From NCBI GenBank assembly GCA_947588355.1, contig CANPYI010000002.1, forward strand, positions 56,195 through 120,194: a stretch of 64,000 nt of DNA, written 5' to 3'. This document shows positions 1 through 12,600 of the stretch, piece by piece (position 1 is the stretch's first letter; every line of letters begins with the position of its first letter). This DNA is from an uncultured Clostridia bacterium. GTDB taxonomy: Bacteria; Bacillota; Clostridia; Christensenellales; UBA1242. The translations under genes and the position numbers were made by a program. The notes under the pieces were generated by a model. The model had not been told where the DNA came from, did not search any database, and saw only the letters and a list, made by a program, of their open reading frames with translations.

Positions 1-2
1 TT

Positions 3-530
3 GCTGAGGCTGTGGAGTCAACAGGCATTTTTAATCTTTTGCAAGAAATTGATTTGAAGCCTTCGGACACGCGAATAGTAAAAGAATTTATTCGCGCCAA
101 AGTTTTGCCAGTATTCACAAAATTTCAAATAGATGAAATTGCCAACAAATTGAATTGGGACGAAGTGGGCAATTTGGACGGAAAAACAAAAGTTGAAATT
201 TCGGACATATTAAGCAAATTGAGAGTGCAATTTACAAGTTTTGTGAATGATTTTGTTGTCAAGGATACCGGTTACAAACAACTCTCGACAGAAGAAATGA
301 AATCGCTATTTTCCAAAACTGAGGAATTTTTGTTGCAAACAGATGGTTATTTTAAATCAATTGAACAACTTGAAATAGAAAAACTTGCTCTCACTTACGA
401 CAACGACATGAACGAATATAAACAAACAAACAAATTGGCGGAAGTTTATTTGCAAAACATCAAAACTTTTGTTAATGAGATTTTGCCTAACTTCCTTAGT
501 GACATAAAGAGCGATATTTACGAAATTTAA
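3..530 (+). CDS. Hypothetical protein, probably truncated at the window's left edge (frame is open to the first base)
   Basis: ORF 12..530 uses GTG, but codons 3-11 (GCT GAG GCT) are in the same frame with no upstream stop; no family recognised. Confidence 0.6.
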   Translation, partial: AEAVESTGIFNLLQEIDLKPSDTRIVKEFIRAKVLPVFTKFQIDEIANKLNWDEVGNLDGKTKVEISDILSKLRVQFTSFVNDFVVKDTGYKQLSTEEMKSLFSKTEEFLLQTDGYFKSIEQLEIEKLALTYDNDMNEYKQTNKLAEVYLQNIKTFVNEILPNFLSDIKSDIYEI

Positions 531-548
531 ATTTAAATCGGAGTGAAT

Positions 549-2180
549 ATGGATTACAAAAAATTGGCAGAATTGTTGTTTCCAAACAACAAACTCACAG
601 TTGAGGAAATCGAAAAAAAATATCCTAAAAGAAATCTTAAGCAAGGTGCACAAGTCACAAGATTTGCACCTAGTCCAACCGGATATATGCATCTGGGAGG
701 TTTTTTCCAAGCACTTATTGACTGGAATATTGCCAAACGCTCAAACGGAGTTTTTTATCTTAGGATAGAAGATACAGACAAAAAACGCGAGGTTTCGGGT
801 GCAAGCGCAATCGTTTTGGATGTTTTGGGAAGCTATGGACTTACACCTGATGAATATGAGATGAAAGGTGGGGTCACTGTTGGCGAGTATGGGCCTTATT
901 ATCAAAGCGAGCGTGCTGAAATTTATCGTGCCTATGCAAAAAAACTCGTGAGCGAAGGAAAGGCTTTCCCTTGCTTTTGTCGAAAAACTGAAGGACTGAA
1001 TGATGTCCAAGAAAAGCGCGAGAAAAATTTTGCGGCAGGAAAGATTGAGGAAAAAGACCCTTGCCGAAATTTGACAATAGAGCAGATTGAAGAAAACTTA
1101 AAATCGGGCAAAAAATTTGCAATTCGTTTGAAAAGTGCTGGTGATGGCACAAAAAAAATCAAATTTAAAGATGGGACAAAGGGTGAAATTGAAATTCAAC
1201 AAAACAGTGCTGACGCAATTTTGCTTAAGGACGATTTGACACCAACTTACAACTTTGCACATCCAATAGATGACACTCTTATGGGCACAACCGTTGTTGT
1301 GAGGGGTGAAGAATGGCTGCCCTCATATCCGCTTCATGCCGAAATTTTTGAGGCGTTGGGATTCAAGCAGCCAAAATATATCCACACACCTCTTATTTAC
1401 AAATTGAATGAAAAAGGCAACAAAAACAAGATTTCAAAACGAAAACATCCCGAAGCGGATATGCGTTTCTTTGACAAAGAAGGATATGACAAAGAAGCAG
1501 TGATAGAATATTTGATAAATCTGATAAATTCCAATTTTGAAATTTGGCGAAAACAAAATCCAACAAGCGATATTATGGAATTTCCGTTTGATGGCTTTAA
1601 GATCACTGCAAACACGCCAATTTTTGACTTTGTGAAGTTGAATGATATTTCAAAAGAGATTGTTTCTCATTATTCTGCTGAAAAATGCTACGAAAACTTG
1701 TTGTTTTGGGCAAAAAACTATTCACTCGAAAATGTTCAATATCTGAAAAACGAACGTGAGTATGTCACAAAAATACTCAATATAGACCGCGAAAAGCCAA
1801 AACCAAGAAAGGATATATACAAATGGAGCATGTTTTTTGATTTGTACGATTATATGTTTGGTGCACCAAAGAAATTTGAAATTGAAGATTCAGAGCGCAA
1901 CAATTTTGAAACTGTGTTGAAAGCCTACAAAAAATATTTGACTCTTTCTTCAAAAGATGCATGGTTTGAAAATGTGAAAAAGATGGCAGGTGAACTTGGA
2001 TATGCGACCGACAATTCTGAATACAAGAAAAATCCTGAAAAATATCTTGGAAATGTTGCCAAGGTTTGCGAATATATTCGCGTGGCAATCACAGGCAGAA
2101 AAAATTCGCCGGATTTGTTTGAAATAATGAATTTACTTGGAGAAAAGGAAGTTTTAAAAAGAATTTCTTTAATTGTTTAA
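549..2180 (+). CDS. gltX: Glutamyl-tRNA synthetase
   Basis: RFAPSPTGYMHLGG (HIGH-type) and KISKRK (KMSKS-type) motifs; ATG 549 or GTG 543. Confidence 0.93.
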   Translation: MDYKKLAELLFPNNKLTVEEIEKKYPKRNLKQGAQVTRFAPSPTGYMHLGGFFQALIDWNIAKRSNGVFYLRIEDTDKKREVSGASAIVLDVLGSYGLTPDEYEMKGGVTVGEYGPYYQSERAEIYRAYAKKLVSEGKAFPCFCRKTEGLNDVQEKREKNFAAGKIEEKDPCRNLTIEQIEENLKSGKKFAIRLKSAGDGTKKIKFKDGTKGEIEIQQNSADAILLKDDLTPTYNFAHPIDDTLMGTTVVVRGEEWLPSYPLHAEIFEALGFKQPKYIHTPLIYKLNEKGNKNKISKRKHPEADMRFFDKEGYDKEAVIEYLINLINSNFEIWRKQNPTSDIMEFPFDGFKITANTPIFDFVKLNDISKEIVSHYSAEKCYENLLFWAKNYSLENVQYLKNEREYVTKILNIDREKPKPRKDIYKWSMFFDLYDYMFGAPKKFEIEDSERNNFETVLKAYKKYLTLSSKDAWFENVKKMAGELGYATDNSEYKKNPEKYLGNVAKVCEYIRVAITGRKNSPDLFEIMNLLGEKEVLKRISLIV

Positions 2181-2219
2181 AAATAAAAAATAAATTAAAA
2201 TTATTTTTAAAAATATTTT

Positions 2220-2248
2220 TTGACATATTTTTAGAATAAAAATAAAAT
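2220..2248 (+). promoter_or_regulatory. Putative sigma-A promoter for trpS (TTGACA-N17-TAAAAT)
   Basis: TTGACA 2220-2225 and TAAAAT 2243-2248 in an AT-rich intergenic region. Confidence 0.5.
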
Positions 2249-2370
2249 AAATTCAAAGAAAATCTACGCTCCGCTAAATTAAAGGCGAAAAAACACTTTA
2301 AAAAAATATAAAAAACATTTTTTTAATATTTTTTGAAGTTTTTTTAAAATAAAAAATATTGGAGAAAATT

Positions 2371-3441
2371 ATGAAAAATTCTCAAAAAATTATTTTGACA
2401 GGAGACAGGCCAACGGGCAATTTGCATATTGGACATTATGTCGGCTCAATCGCAAACAGACTTGCGTTGCAACAAAAAGGAGATTTTGAAAAGTTTTACA
2501 TTTTGATTGCCGATACGCAAGCGCTTACTGACAATGCTGAAAATGTTGACAAAGTGAAAAACAATGTTATACAGGTTGCAATAGACTATCTTGCCGCTGG
2601 CATCGACCCTGACAAAGTGGATATTATTCTGCAATCACAAATTCCCGAACTTGCCGAAATGACGATGTATTTTATGAATCTTGTGACAGTTGCACGATTA
2701 AACAGAAACCCAACAGTGAAGGAAGAAATAAAGCAACGAGGGTTCAGTACTTCAATGCCAGCCGGATTTTTGTGCTATCCCGTAAGTCAAGCATCTGACA
2801 TTTTGGCTTTTGGAAGCACAGTTGTGCCGGTTGGGGAAGATCAACTTCCGATGTTGGAACAAACTCGAGAGATTGTCCGCAGTTTTCACAACACATACAA
2901 CTGCGATATTTTTCCGATGCCAACCGCACTTTTGCCGGAAAACAAAGCGTGTCACAGACTTGTTGGCATTGATGGAAATGCAAAAATGAGCAAAAGCCTT
3001 GGCAATTGCATCTATTTGAAGGACGAACCAGATATTGTCAAGCAAAAAATAATGAATGCGTACACAGATCCAACACACGTGAAAGTTTCTGACCCCGGTC
3101 ATGTGGAAGGCAATGTGGTTTTTGCCTATCTTGACGCATTTTGCAAAGATGAGCATTTCAAAAAGTTTTTGCCAGAATACACCAATTTGGACGAACTTAA
3201 GGCACATTACAGTCGCGGTGGACTTGGAGATGTGAAGATAAAGTTGTTTTTAAACAATATTTTGCAAGAACTTTTGACTCCAATCCGCGCAAAACGTGCA
3301 GAACTCGAAAAAGATGTTGACAAAATTTATGAAATGCTTTTAAACAATTCCAAAAAAGCAAGCAAAGTTGCAGGTGAAACTTTGAGGAAAATGAAGCATG
3401 CCATGGGCTTGGATTATGAAAAATTTCTAAAAAATAAATAA
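2371..3441 (+). CDS. trpS: Tryptophanyl-tRNA synthetase
   Basis: TGDRPTGNLHIGHYVG and KMSKS (NAKMSKSLGN). Confidence 0.95.
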   Translation: MKNSQKIILTGDRPTGNLHIGHYVGSIANRLALQQKGDFEKFYILIADTQALTDNAENVDKVKNNVIQVAIDYLAAGIDPDKVDIILQSQIPELAEMTMYFMNLVTVARLNRNPTVKEEIKQRGFSTSMPAGFLCYPVSQASDILAFGSTVVPVGEDQLPMLEQTREIVRSFHNTYNCDIFPMPTALLPENKACHRLVGIDGNAKMSKSLGNCIYLKDEPDIVKQKIMNAYTDPTHVKVSDPGHVEGNVVFAYLDAFCKDEHFKKFLPEYTNLDELKAHYSRGGLGDVKIKLFLNNILQELLTPIRAKRAELEKDVDKIYEMLLNNSKKASKVAGETLRKMKHAMGLDYEKFLKNK

Positions 3442-3470
3442 AAAACACGCAAAAAACGCGTGTTTTTTTT
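3441..3470 (+). terminator. Rho-independent terminator after trpS
   Basis: ACACGC / GCGTGT stem followed by a T tract. Confidence 0.8.
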
Positions 3471-3666
3471 ATTTTTATAAATTTTATTATGCATGGCACA
3501 TTTGGTGTCATTGAAACAAAACAGGTTTTGCAGGGCGATTGTCGGTTAAAAAAAGTTTTTATATATATAATATTTTTATATATTTCGTTTGCATTTTTTT
3601 GCGGAGAAATGTTAAAATTTGTCTGTAAGTGACAGAAAATTGTCGAGCATACTGTGGAAAGGTAGT

Positions 3667-6600
3667 ATGAAAAACAAAATCGTATTCATCTTAATCGTTT
3701 TTGTGTTTGGACTTTGTGGGGTGTTTGGCGTTTGCGGACTCCCATCTTTTCAAGTGAATGCAAGCAGTGCACAGTCAGATATTTGGAATGGTGAATATGT
3801 TGGCTCTGATGATATCGGCGAATCGGACTGGTTTTTTGACCAAAGCACAAACAGTTTTCATATTCGCAGTGCAAAAGGGCTTTCTTTTTTTGCAAGTCAA
3901 TTAAATTCGATGGGCGGCAGTGCCGCATATGACGGGAAAACTGTCTTTCTTGACACAGATATAGATTTGGCAGGACATTCATGGACTCCGATCAGTGTTG
4001 ATGTTGGCAATGCGTTTAATGGAACTTTTGATGCGCAAGGCCATTTTGTATTCAATTTAAACATTTCGGCTGGCAGCAATTATGCTGGCTTTTTTGGTGT
4101 GTTGGGTGCAAATGCAGCAATCAAAAATTTAAATTTAAGAAATGTCAAAATTTCTTCTGATTCGGCAACTCGTGTTGGCGGGCTTGTGGGCTTTCAAAAT
4201 TCCGGTTCGCTTGTTATTGACAACTGCTCGGTCAAAGGAGTGTTTGGACAACTTAATGCTTCAGCAAATACCGGCGGCTTTGTTGGACAAGCAGACAGTG
4301 TCACAATTTCAAACAGCATGGCTGATATTTCTGTCAGTGACACCACGAATGGTGCTGTTGGTGGGCTTGTTGGTCTTGCAAAAGACGTCAAAATAAATTA
4401 TTCCTATTTTGCAGGAAAGATTGAAACAACTTCCGCGCATATCGGCGGACTTGTTGGTGAAATTTCAAATTCCACACAATCAAGCATAGAAAATTCATAC
4501 ACGATTGGCACTTTGACTGCAAATGGAGGTGCTCAACTTGGCGGACTTGCGGGACATGTTGCCGGAAGTTTGACAATTGACCATGTTTACAACGGCGGGA
4601 AAATCAAATACACACTCAAAGAGGGCAGTTACATCGGAGGGCTTGTCGGTCTTGCAGTTTTTGGACAAACAAAAATTTCAAACTCGCTTATGTTGGGGCA
4701 AATGATTGGCGAAGAAGCAGGTGCAGGAAAATATTCGCCTTTATATTGCAGCGAAACTCAAACAATTCAACTTGACAAAGTTTATTTTGAAAACACACTA
4801 AAACATCAGCAAGAAGAGTCAGAATATGCGCTTGAAGACTTGACTTTCTTGGCAAAAACAAAGGATTTTTATGTCAACAGTCAATATTTTGACTCAATCT
4901 GGGATTTTGACAAAGGTTGGAAGATTGTTTCGGGCGATTTTCCTGTTTTTGTCGCTGGACATCAGACATTTAATAACGACAGTGAACTTTCAAGCGGAAC
5001 AACGTTGCTGCTTGGACAAGGCACATCTGAATCTCCATATTTGATTGAAACAGCAGGTGATTTGGCACTTGTTTCAAAAATTTATGGAGTTGGAGTTGAT
5101 GGCATCTCTTCAGATGAACACTATTTTACTTTGCAGAACGATATCAACTTGATCGGAAAAACTTGGATTCCAATCGGCACAACATCATCTTTTGTTGGAG
5201 TGTTTGACGGCAATGGTCACACAATTTCTGGGCTGACATGTTCGTTGCACGACCAATTTGAATATCATGGTCTGTTTGCTCAGACGGGTGATGCAGTGAT
5301 CAAAAATCTGACGATTGACAATGTTGATTTTGTAAATGAAGGGGCAAAAGCAAAGTCATCGCTTATTGGCAACGTCGCTGGAAATACATATTTGATCAAT
5401 TGCGTTGACAAAACTGATCTTTCAACAATCGCAAATGTGGAAAATGGAAATTTGTATGTTGCTTATGGCAAAAACAATCTTTCTGAAAATGTTGTTGATG
5501 AAAATTCGCTCAATCTTAAAAATATTGAAATTACAAAACTTTACGATGTTACAATAGCGGGCAATGGTGGAAATTTTTATACAGAAAATGTTGCCGAAAA
5601 AACTAACGATGAAAATAATACAAAAAAGATAAAAACAAACGAGTCTAAAACAGGACTTAATGCAAATTATATCTACAATGGCGAATATCACGTTTTGCTT
5701 GACGAAGACGGCAACGCAGTGAGACAAGAAATTGACAGCACTTTTGGAAAAAATCTTCCAAAACTTTCAAAAGATGTTGGAGAGGCGGATATTCTTGTTC
5801 AACGCGGATTCAAATTGCAAGGCTATGCCTATGGCGATGATATAGAGCAAATTGCTTACTCTTCAGAGACTGAAGAATGGACAAATTTCCAGCCTTCAAA
5901 AGCGGTGAATGGTTTAAGCGCAAATTGGCAAGAGGCCACAACAACAATCAAAGTTGTTTACAACAAATATGAACAAGAAAACTTTGATGTTGAAAGCAAC
6001 ACTGAAAATTCTTATATTGGCAAAACTCTTGTGGACAAAGACGAACAAGAAATTTCAACTGTCACAAAAGATCAACAAAAAGTGGAAATTATGTCAGACG
6101 GCAGTGATCTTTATGCCGAATTTGTTGTGCCATATGATTCATTTTTGGAAAATTGGGAGTATATTTTTGAGACTCCAAAATACAAAACTGAGCAAAGTTC
6201 AGCAAAACTTCGTGGGGAAAACTTTGAAATTGAGGGGATTTTTGAAAATTTTGAAAACGGTGAATTTTCAAAACAATTGCTTGCCAAACCGACATCTTTT
6301 GCAAATCGTGATCTGACAGTTTACACAAAATGGAAAGGACAAGAAAAAAACAACACAATTACATTTGAATTTACTGCAGACGATCAAGATATTGATTTAA
6401 GACAAGTTTTTGCGGAACAAAACTTTTCTCTTTTTGGATATAACGAGCAAAATTTAAACAAACCTCAATCATACGCTTCCAGCATTGTGGAACAAACCAA
6501 TCGTTCTTACAAGATTTCTTTCAGATACGATTCACTTTTCAGTGATAGATTGGACAATTATTTGCAATTTGCACTTTCATTCAGTCAAGGTTACAGATTA

Positions 6601-9600
6601 AACTTGGGTGGGGCAACGGGCAATTCCGAACAAATTTTAAGAAATCTGATTACCGCAAACGACATCGATTCAAATTTTGGAAGATTGAAATTTGATGTTT
6701 ATTCCTTTTCAAACATCGAAGATTTTAATAGTGTCAAATTCTACAATTTGTACGGAGATGTGACATTCAAATTTAATGTTGCAAAAGAATCATATATTGA
6801 CAATCTTACAATTTCAAGCGGAGTTTATTTTGGAATTGGACCGAGAGAAATCTTTAAGGTGCAAAAAGATGAATCGGGCTCTATCACTTCCAATGTGCAA
6901 ATCAACAACAGGTCCGTTTGGAGTGATATTTTGACAATTATTCAAAGTGAACAACTTAAGGAAGATCTTGCTTCGCAGCAAGAACTGTATCTTGCAGTTG
7001 ACTTGGTCAACAAAAAACTGATGTTTTCGATGGCAAGCAATCAGGTTGTTGACGAAATTGACATTTCAGAACTTATTGACCAAAATAATTCATTTTCGCT
7101 TCAGTATCGTGCTGATTTTACAAGCAACATCACTTACACTATCACTTATACAGATGTGGATATCAAAACTTTGAAACTTGAAAGAGGTGACAAAACTCTT
7201 GTAAGCGTTTATTTTGACCAAATCGACCAAGAGTCTGCCACAATCGAATATCAAGCAACAAACGACTTTGTGTTTATCTTTTCAGCACAAGACAATTCTT
7301 CTTTTTCAACTTATGGCTATGACAATGTTGATGGTGTAAAATTTCCTAACGTCAAGGTTTTGGAATACTCTGCAGAAGAACTTGAAAGTCCACCGACAAA
7401 ATTTATGGTTGATTTTGATGATGTGGTAAGACAAGCAAAACAAAACGGCGAAGTTTTGAAAGGCGAGTTGCGTGCTGTCACAAGGTACACCAATGCAACA
7501 TTTAAGTTTGATTTCAGGCATGAGGCGGAACTTGAGCAAGTTTCACAAACTGCCTCGCAAATGGGCGCCAATGCACCAAAAATAATCAACATAAGTGGAG
7601 GCGGAAAATATTCCGTTGGCACAAATGGCACAGCAACAGTGTATATTGAAAATTCTGACTATTTCAGATTTTTTGCAGACAGAAATGGCAGCGAAACGGC
7701 AAGCCTTTACAGTGACGGCAATATGGGCGAGTATCCAAAGAATGAACATTTCAATGTCAGGGTGGTTGTTTCAAATGTCGGAACCGAATCTCAAGAATTT
7801 GTTACAAATTTCAACTCGGCAAATGACATGTTTTTGAATGCTTCAATCGAAAAGTTTTCCAAAGGCACACAAGTTGATGAATTGGGAACATTCTTGCATG
7901 ATGTTTACAAAATTTCGCTTTACTATTTGTCAACCGACCAACTGACCGGTTTAAGAGCAGGGCTTTACACCATCACTCTTGTTTGCACAGATGTGTTGTA
8001 TTCAATTGATTACTCAACACGTTTTGTTGAATACAACGATTTGTATGACGAAAATCTTGGCGGATTGAGTCAAGCAAAGTTGCTTGACGATGAACTACAA
8101 TTTTCGTCACAAGAAGATTCTTCAATTCAAACAAACGTTACAGTTTCAGATGCACAAAATCTTGAAAATTCAATCACAAACATAAAATTCTCTGATGAAG
8201 TAAACCTTTCAACGTCGTTGGGTGAAGACAACAAAGGATACACTTTCTTTAGGTGGCTTGCAAAGTCTGAGGGTGGAACAAAGGTTTTTGCAGCACAAAA
8301 TTACAGTTCGCAATTTGGAAATATCTTTCAAGCATCAAGCATTTTGACTGAAGGCATGACGGCAAACAAAATTACATTGTCGGCCATTTATGTCAAAAAA
8401 CAAATCACGCTTTCTCTTGCACAAAGCGTCAAAGTTGGCGAAGTAGTGTTCACCAATGCCAAACAAGGAATCACACTTTCTATGTCAAGTGAGCAGGAGT
8501 CTATTTCAAGTTACACCTACTCTTTCACAGCAGACGAGCCTCTTGAAAAGAAGATTGATATAACTCTTGGAGGAGCAAACGGAGCGGGATTTTACTTCAC
8601 GGGCTACAGAATTGTTGATGGCACCGGCAACGAAAGAAAAACATTCACGCAAGACCAAGTAGGAATTGATGTTGATGTCATATCCAAAAAAATGACAATA
8701 AATTTAGATTGGCTTCAAGATTGGATTAAAACCGAAAACCTGTCAACAAATTCCACTTATTATATCCAACCAATTTTACAAGAAAAGACTGCAGAAATTT
8801 ATTTCCATTCTGGCACCGGCAACGAAAACGACTTTGGTGATGGCAGAGATGGGCATGTTTTCCAAAGCAACAATCAAGAATCCACAAATCTTCAATTTCA
8901 AATTTCAAGTTTGGCAGATGCACAACTTAAATTCCGCAGTATAGTAAATTTAAATTCTGTAAGTTTTGTTTCACAAAATTCAACTCAACAAACTATTGCA
9001 AACATTTTCCATCATCGCATGGGCTATCAGCCGGATTCTCAATATTTGTGGGCTTGGACAACCAAACAGAATGCCAGCCTTGCAGATGATGAACGTATTT
9101 TTGGAAACGCATTCACTTTGACAAGTGCTTTCTTTGAGGGCGCATCACAAAAAGCAACGATTCATCTTTATCGAGTTTGGAATCCAATCTCTTACAACAT
9201 TACATTTTTGGCAAACAACGGCACTTTTGCTGACGGGCAAACCTCCTTGCAAGTGAGTGTTTTGTATGACAATGTTCTTGAAAAAGAAAATATTCCAACC
9301 GAAGATTCACAATTGAAAGTTTCTCGCTCTGGATATCATCTTTCAAGTTGGAATACAGTAGAGGGCAACATTGTGTTTACGGCAGGAGGCGATTTTAAGC
9401 CAGGAACATATTTCAACGAAAAGGGTGAATACATAGGCACAACCGATTTGACTTTGTATGCAAATTGGTCTGCAATCACTTACAACGTTGAAATCAACTT
9501 CAACGGCGCAACTCAATTTGTGGGAAAAGAAGGCGAATCAGCACAATTCCAACTTGCATATGGCAGTGCATTTAAGGATATAGTGTTTGCGGAAGGGGTG

Positions 9601-12600
9601 ACCGGCGTTGAAGCACTTTCTTCTTCAAATGTTTCGCGTCCTGGATTTTTGTTTAATGGACTTTATGCAATTTCTGACGGACAAAGCAGACGCATTTCAA
9701 ACTCCACTATATTCAATCAAGACCTGTTGTCTTTTGTCTTTCCAGAACTTTCTGGACAAGAGGACACAATTCAGCAAAATATCGCTATAGTTTTGTATGT
9801 TGGTTGGCAGACTGACCAATCTTATTTTGCACTTTCTTTAAATAACAACAATTTTGAAAATTTGGTTTACAACATGCAAGAACAACCTGTTTATCTTGCA
9901 CAAATTTTCTCAAATGAAAATGTTGTTGCAGGCAATTATGAAATTGTTGCCACTGACGATGAATTGCAGATTTCTCTTCCACAAAATGCAAATGTAGATT
10001 TGGATATCACATTGCAAAATCTTCAAAATGCCACTGTTACAGATAACAACTGGCAAAGTTTTGTTGTGCTTAATGCCGGATATTACTCCGTTGCCTTGAC
10101 AATCACCATAACAGACAAGGCTTTGATGCTGAATCTTGGAAGAATCTTGACATTGCAACTTGAGTTGCATATCACTGTCCTTAAGGCAAGCCTTGATTTA
10201 AGCGATGTCACAAATTTTGATGACATGTATTTGGTGAACAACTTGCAACGTTTGGTTGGACCATTTTTGAGTACAATTGCAAACAGCAGTCTTACAAACG
10301 CAGGCAACTTGGAAAACGCTGTTAATGTGATTAAAAATCTTGACAGCGCAGATGACCAAATTAAAAATGCAAACAATCAACAAGTTTATGAATTTGCAAT
10401 GACAAAATATTATTTGCTTGCCACGACCAACAATTCCACACAACACGCAATCTACAAAACATGGAAATATGCCGACTACCTTGCTTTCAAGCAAACTGCT
10501 TCCAAGGACTTGCTTTCTCAAATTTCTCGAAATACAATATTCTTCGGCTTTTTTGACTATCAAAGAGATGAGGACTTTCAAGATTTGACATCTTATGCCA
10601 CAAGCATAAAGATGACAGCGCAAAAAGATGAAGACACAAATTTCAATCCTGTAAATTTGAGTGTTGAAAACATAAAGATAGGAACAAGCTTTGGAATCAG
10701 GATTTCGGCAAACAATTTGGTTGAACTGCGAGTTTATGTAAAGCCAAATCCAGATGATTTTGATTACATTTTGGATAATTATGTGCTTGAAACTGACACA
10801 TACGGCAGTTATTTTGTCGGAGGCACAGCATATATAATGCCTCAAATTTTGACTTTAAAGAATTATGCGAAAAACAAATCGGCGTACTACTCACAAAGAT
10901 ACGAAGACAACCGCGATGCTCAGTTTGTTGGCGGACAGCAAACCGCTCTAATAAATGGCAGGGAATATTATCTTATTGGCAACTATAATGGTGCTCCGCT
11001 GTACTTTACGGCAAACTTAAAAACTTCAAACATTGGCTTTGAAGATGCTGAAACACCTTACACATATTCCGATTTGAAAAATTACTTGTATTTTACAGAT
11101 GTTTCATTTGTTGTTTCCAAAGGCGGAACTTACACTGACATGACTCCCTCTTTCAAGCCAATTTTGTCAGATGACGACATCTTCATAATTTTGACCACCG
11201 AAAAAGTGGCAACTTTGCAATTTAGTGCCAAATATTTGACCAAGGAAGAAAATTTTATTTATTTGCGAGATTTGATGGAAAATTTATATAAAAACATATT
11301 GCAAATAACAAAAATCACCCTTACTGACGGCACGATTATTTCGGACAACGAAAACCTTAAGACAGGCAACACATATTACAACAGCAATGAAATGGCAGTG
11401 TTTGAAATTGTTGAGAATGATTCAAACAATGTTGAAGTTTTTGTAAGCAAAGAAGTTAAAAGTGCAACCTTCTCCGTCAAAACAAAAACAATAAGTGACC
11501 GCATCGCTTTGTTTAAGTGGAGCGACCAACCTTTGTATGAGGTTGATGGTACTATGGAAGACTTGGACAGTTTTACGATTGAAATTGACAAACTTGACAC
11601 TCAATCTTCAAAAGAAGTTTCTGAATTTGAGTATTATGCGATTTTCACCGACCTTGTACGTTTGGAAATAGACAAAAACTTCCCTGAAAATTGGAATTCT
11701 GAATATGTATCCGCTCTCAAACTTGGCGAGACTGTCACCGAAAGTATTTTGCCATATGAGGAAGGCTTTGGCAGGGCAGTTTCGTTGAAACTTGTCAATG
11801 AAGACGGCTCGGAGGGAGAAGATTACACTTCAATCAATTCCGAAAATGGTGTATTTGAAGGCATAAGCAAAATTTTCAAATATGCCACTGTGAAAATGTC
11901 TGCAAGATGGGAAGTAAGGGAGGACATAGAGTGCAGTTCAAGATTTGGAGACACTTACAAACTTGCAGTGCAAAGTGTAAGCAGTTTCAATGTGAATGAT
12001 TTGTTCTTCTTGAGCAATTTAAATGACAATTTGTTTGAATATACATACAGTTGGAGTGTGACTTACAACGACATGCAACAAGGCGAATTCTTTGGCGAGA
12101 CAATCAATTTGAAAGATGGCGGAAGTGCACTTGCCAGCGGAACTTACACTTTGACCATAACGGGAACTTTGCGTAATGAATTTTTGCAGGCTGGCACTTT
12201 GGCAGATGAAACAAAAACCACAACAACATGCAGTTGTTCTGTCACTCTTGAATTTGTCAAAAACAAACTTGAAGTTTTGGATTTGCCACAAGACGAGCAA
12301 CGCACCGCAACATACAACGGCCAAGACCACAAGCGAGATTTTACGGTGCATATTGAGTACACAACTTGGGACAATGATTTGCAAAGTGAAAAACACATGT
12401 CGCTGAACATGTCTTACATCGCAAGCGGACTTATTTACTTTGAAATTGATGATGGTAAAAACACTGAGATGATTGATGCTGGCACATACAAAATTCGTTT
12501 GTGCTTGCTTGAAACATTGTTTGACCTTGGAAGTTTTTCAGAGGAACAATTTTCATTCAACTTCACTGTTTTGCCTTTCGAATTAGATTTAAATACTCAG

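Noticed and set aside
2185-2358. Replication origin-like AT-rich region
   Set aside because: High AT alone; no DnaA boxes (TTATNCACA) and no dnaA/dnaN nearby.
2181-2370. T-box riboswitch upstream of trpS
   Set aside because: No T-box core (GGGTGGNACCGCG-type) or terminator; only AT-rich sequence with a sigma-A-like promoter.
10083-10894. Cluster of minus-strand ORFs (97, 215, 86 and 65 aa) inside the giant gene
   Set aside because: All antisense to a continuous, motif-bearing plus-strand ORF; no RBS or family signature.
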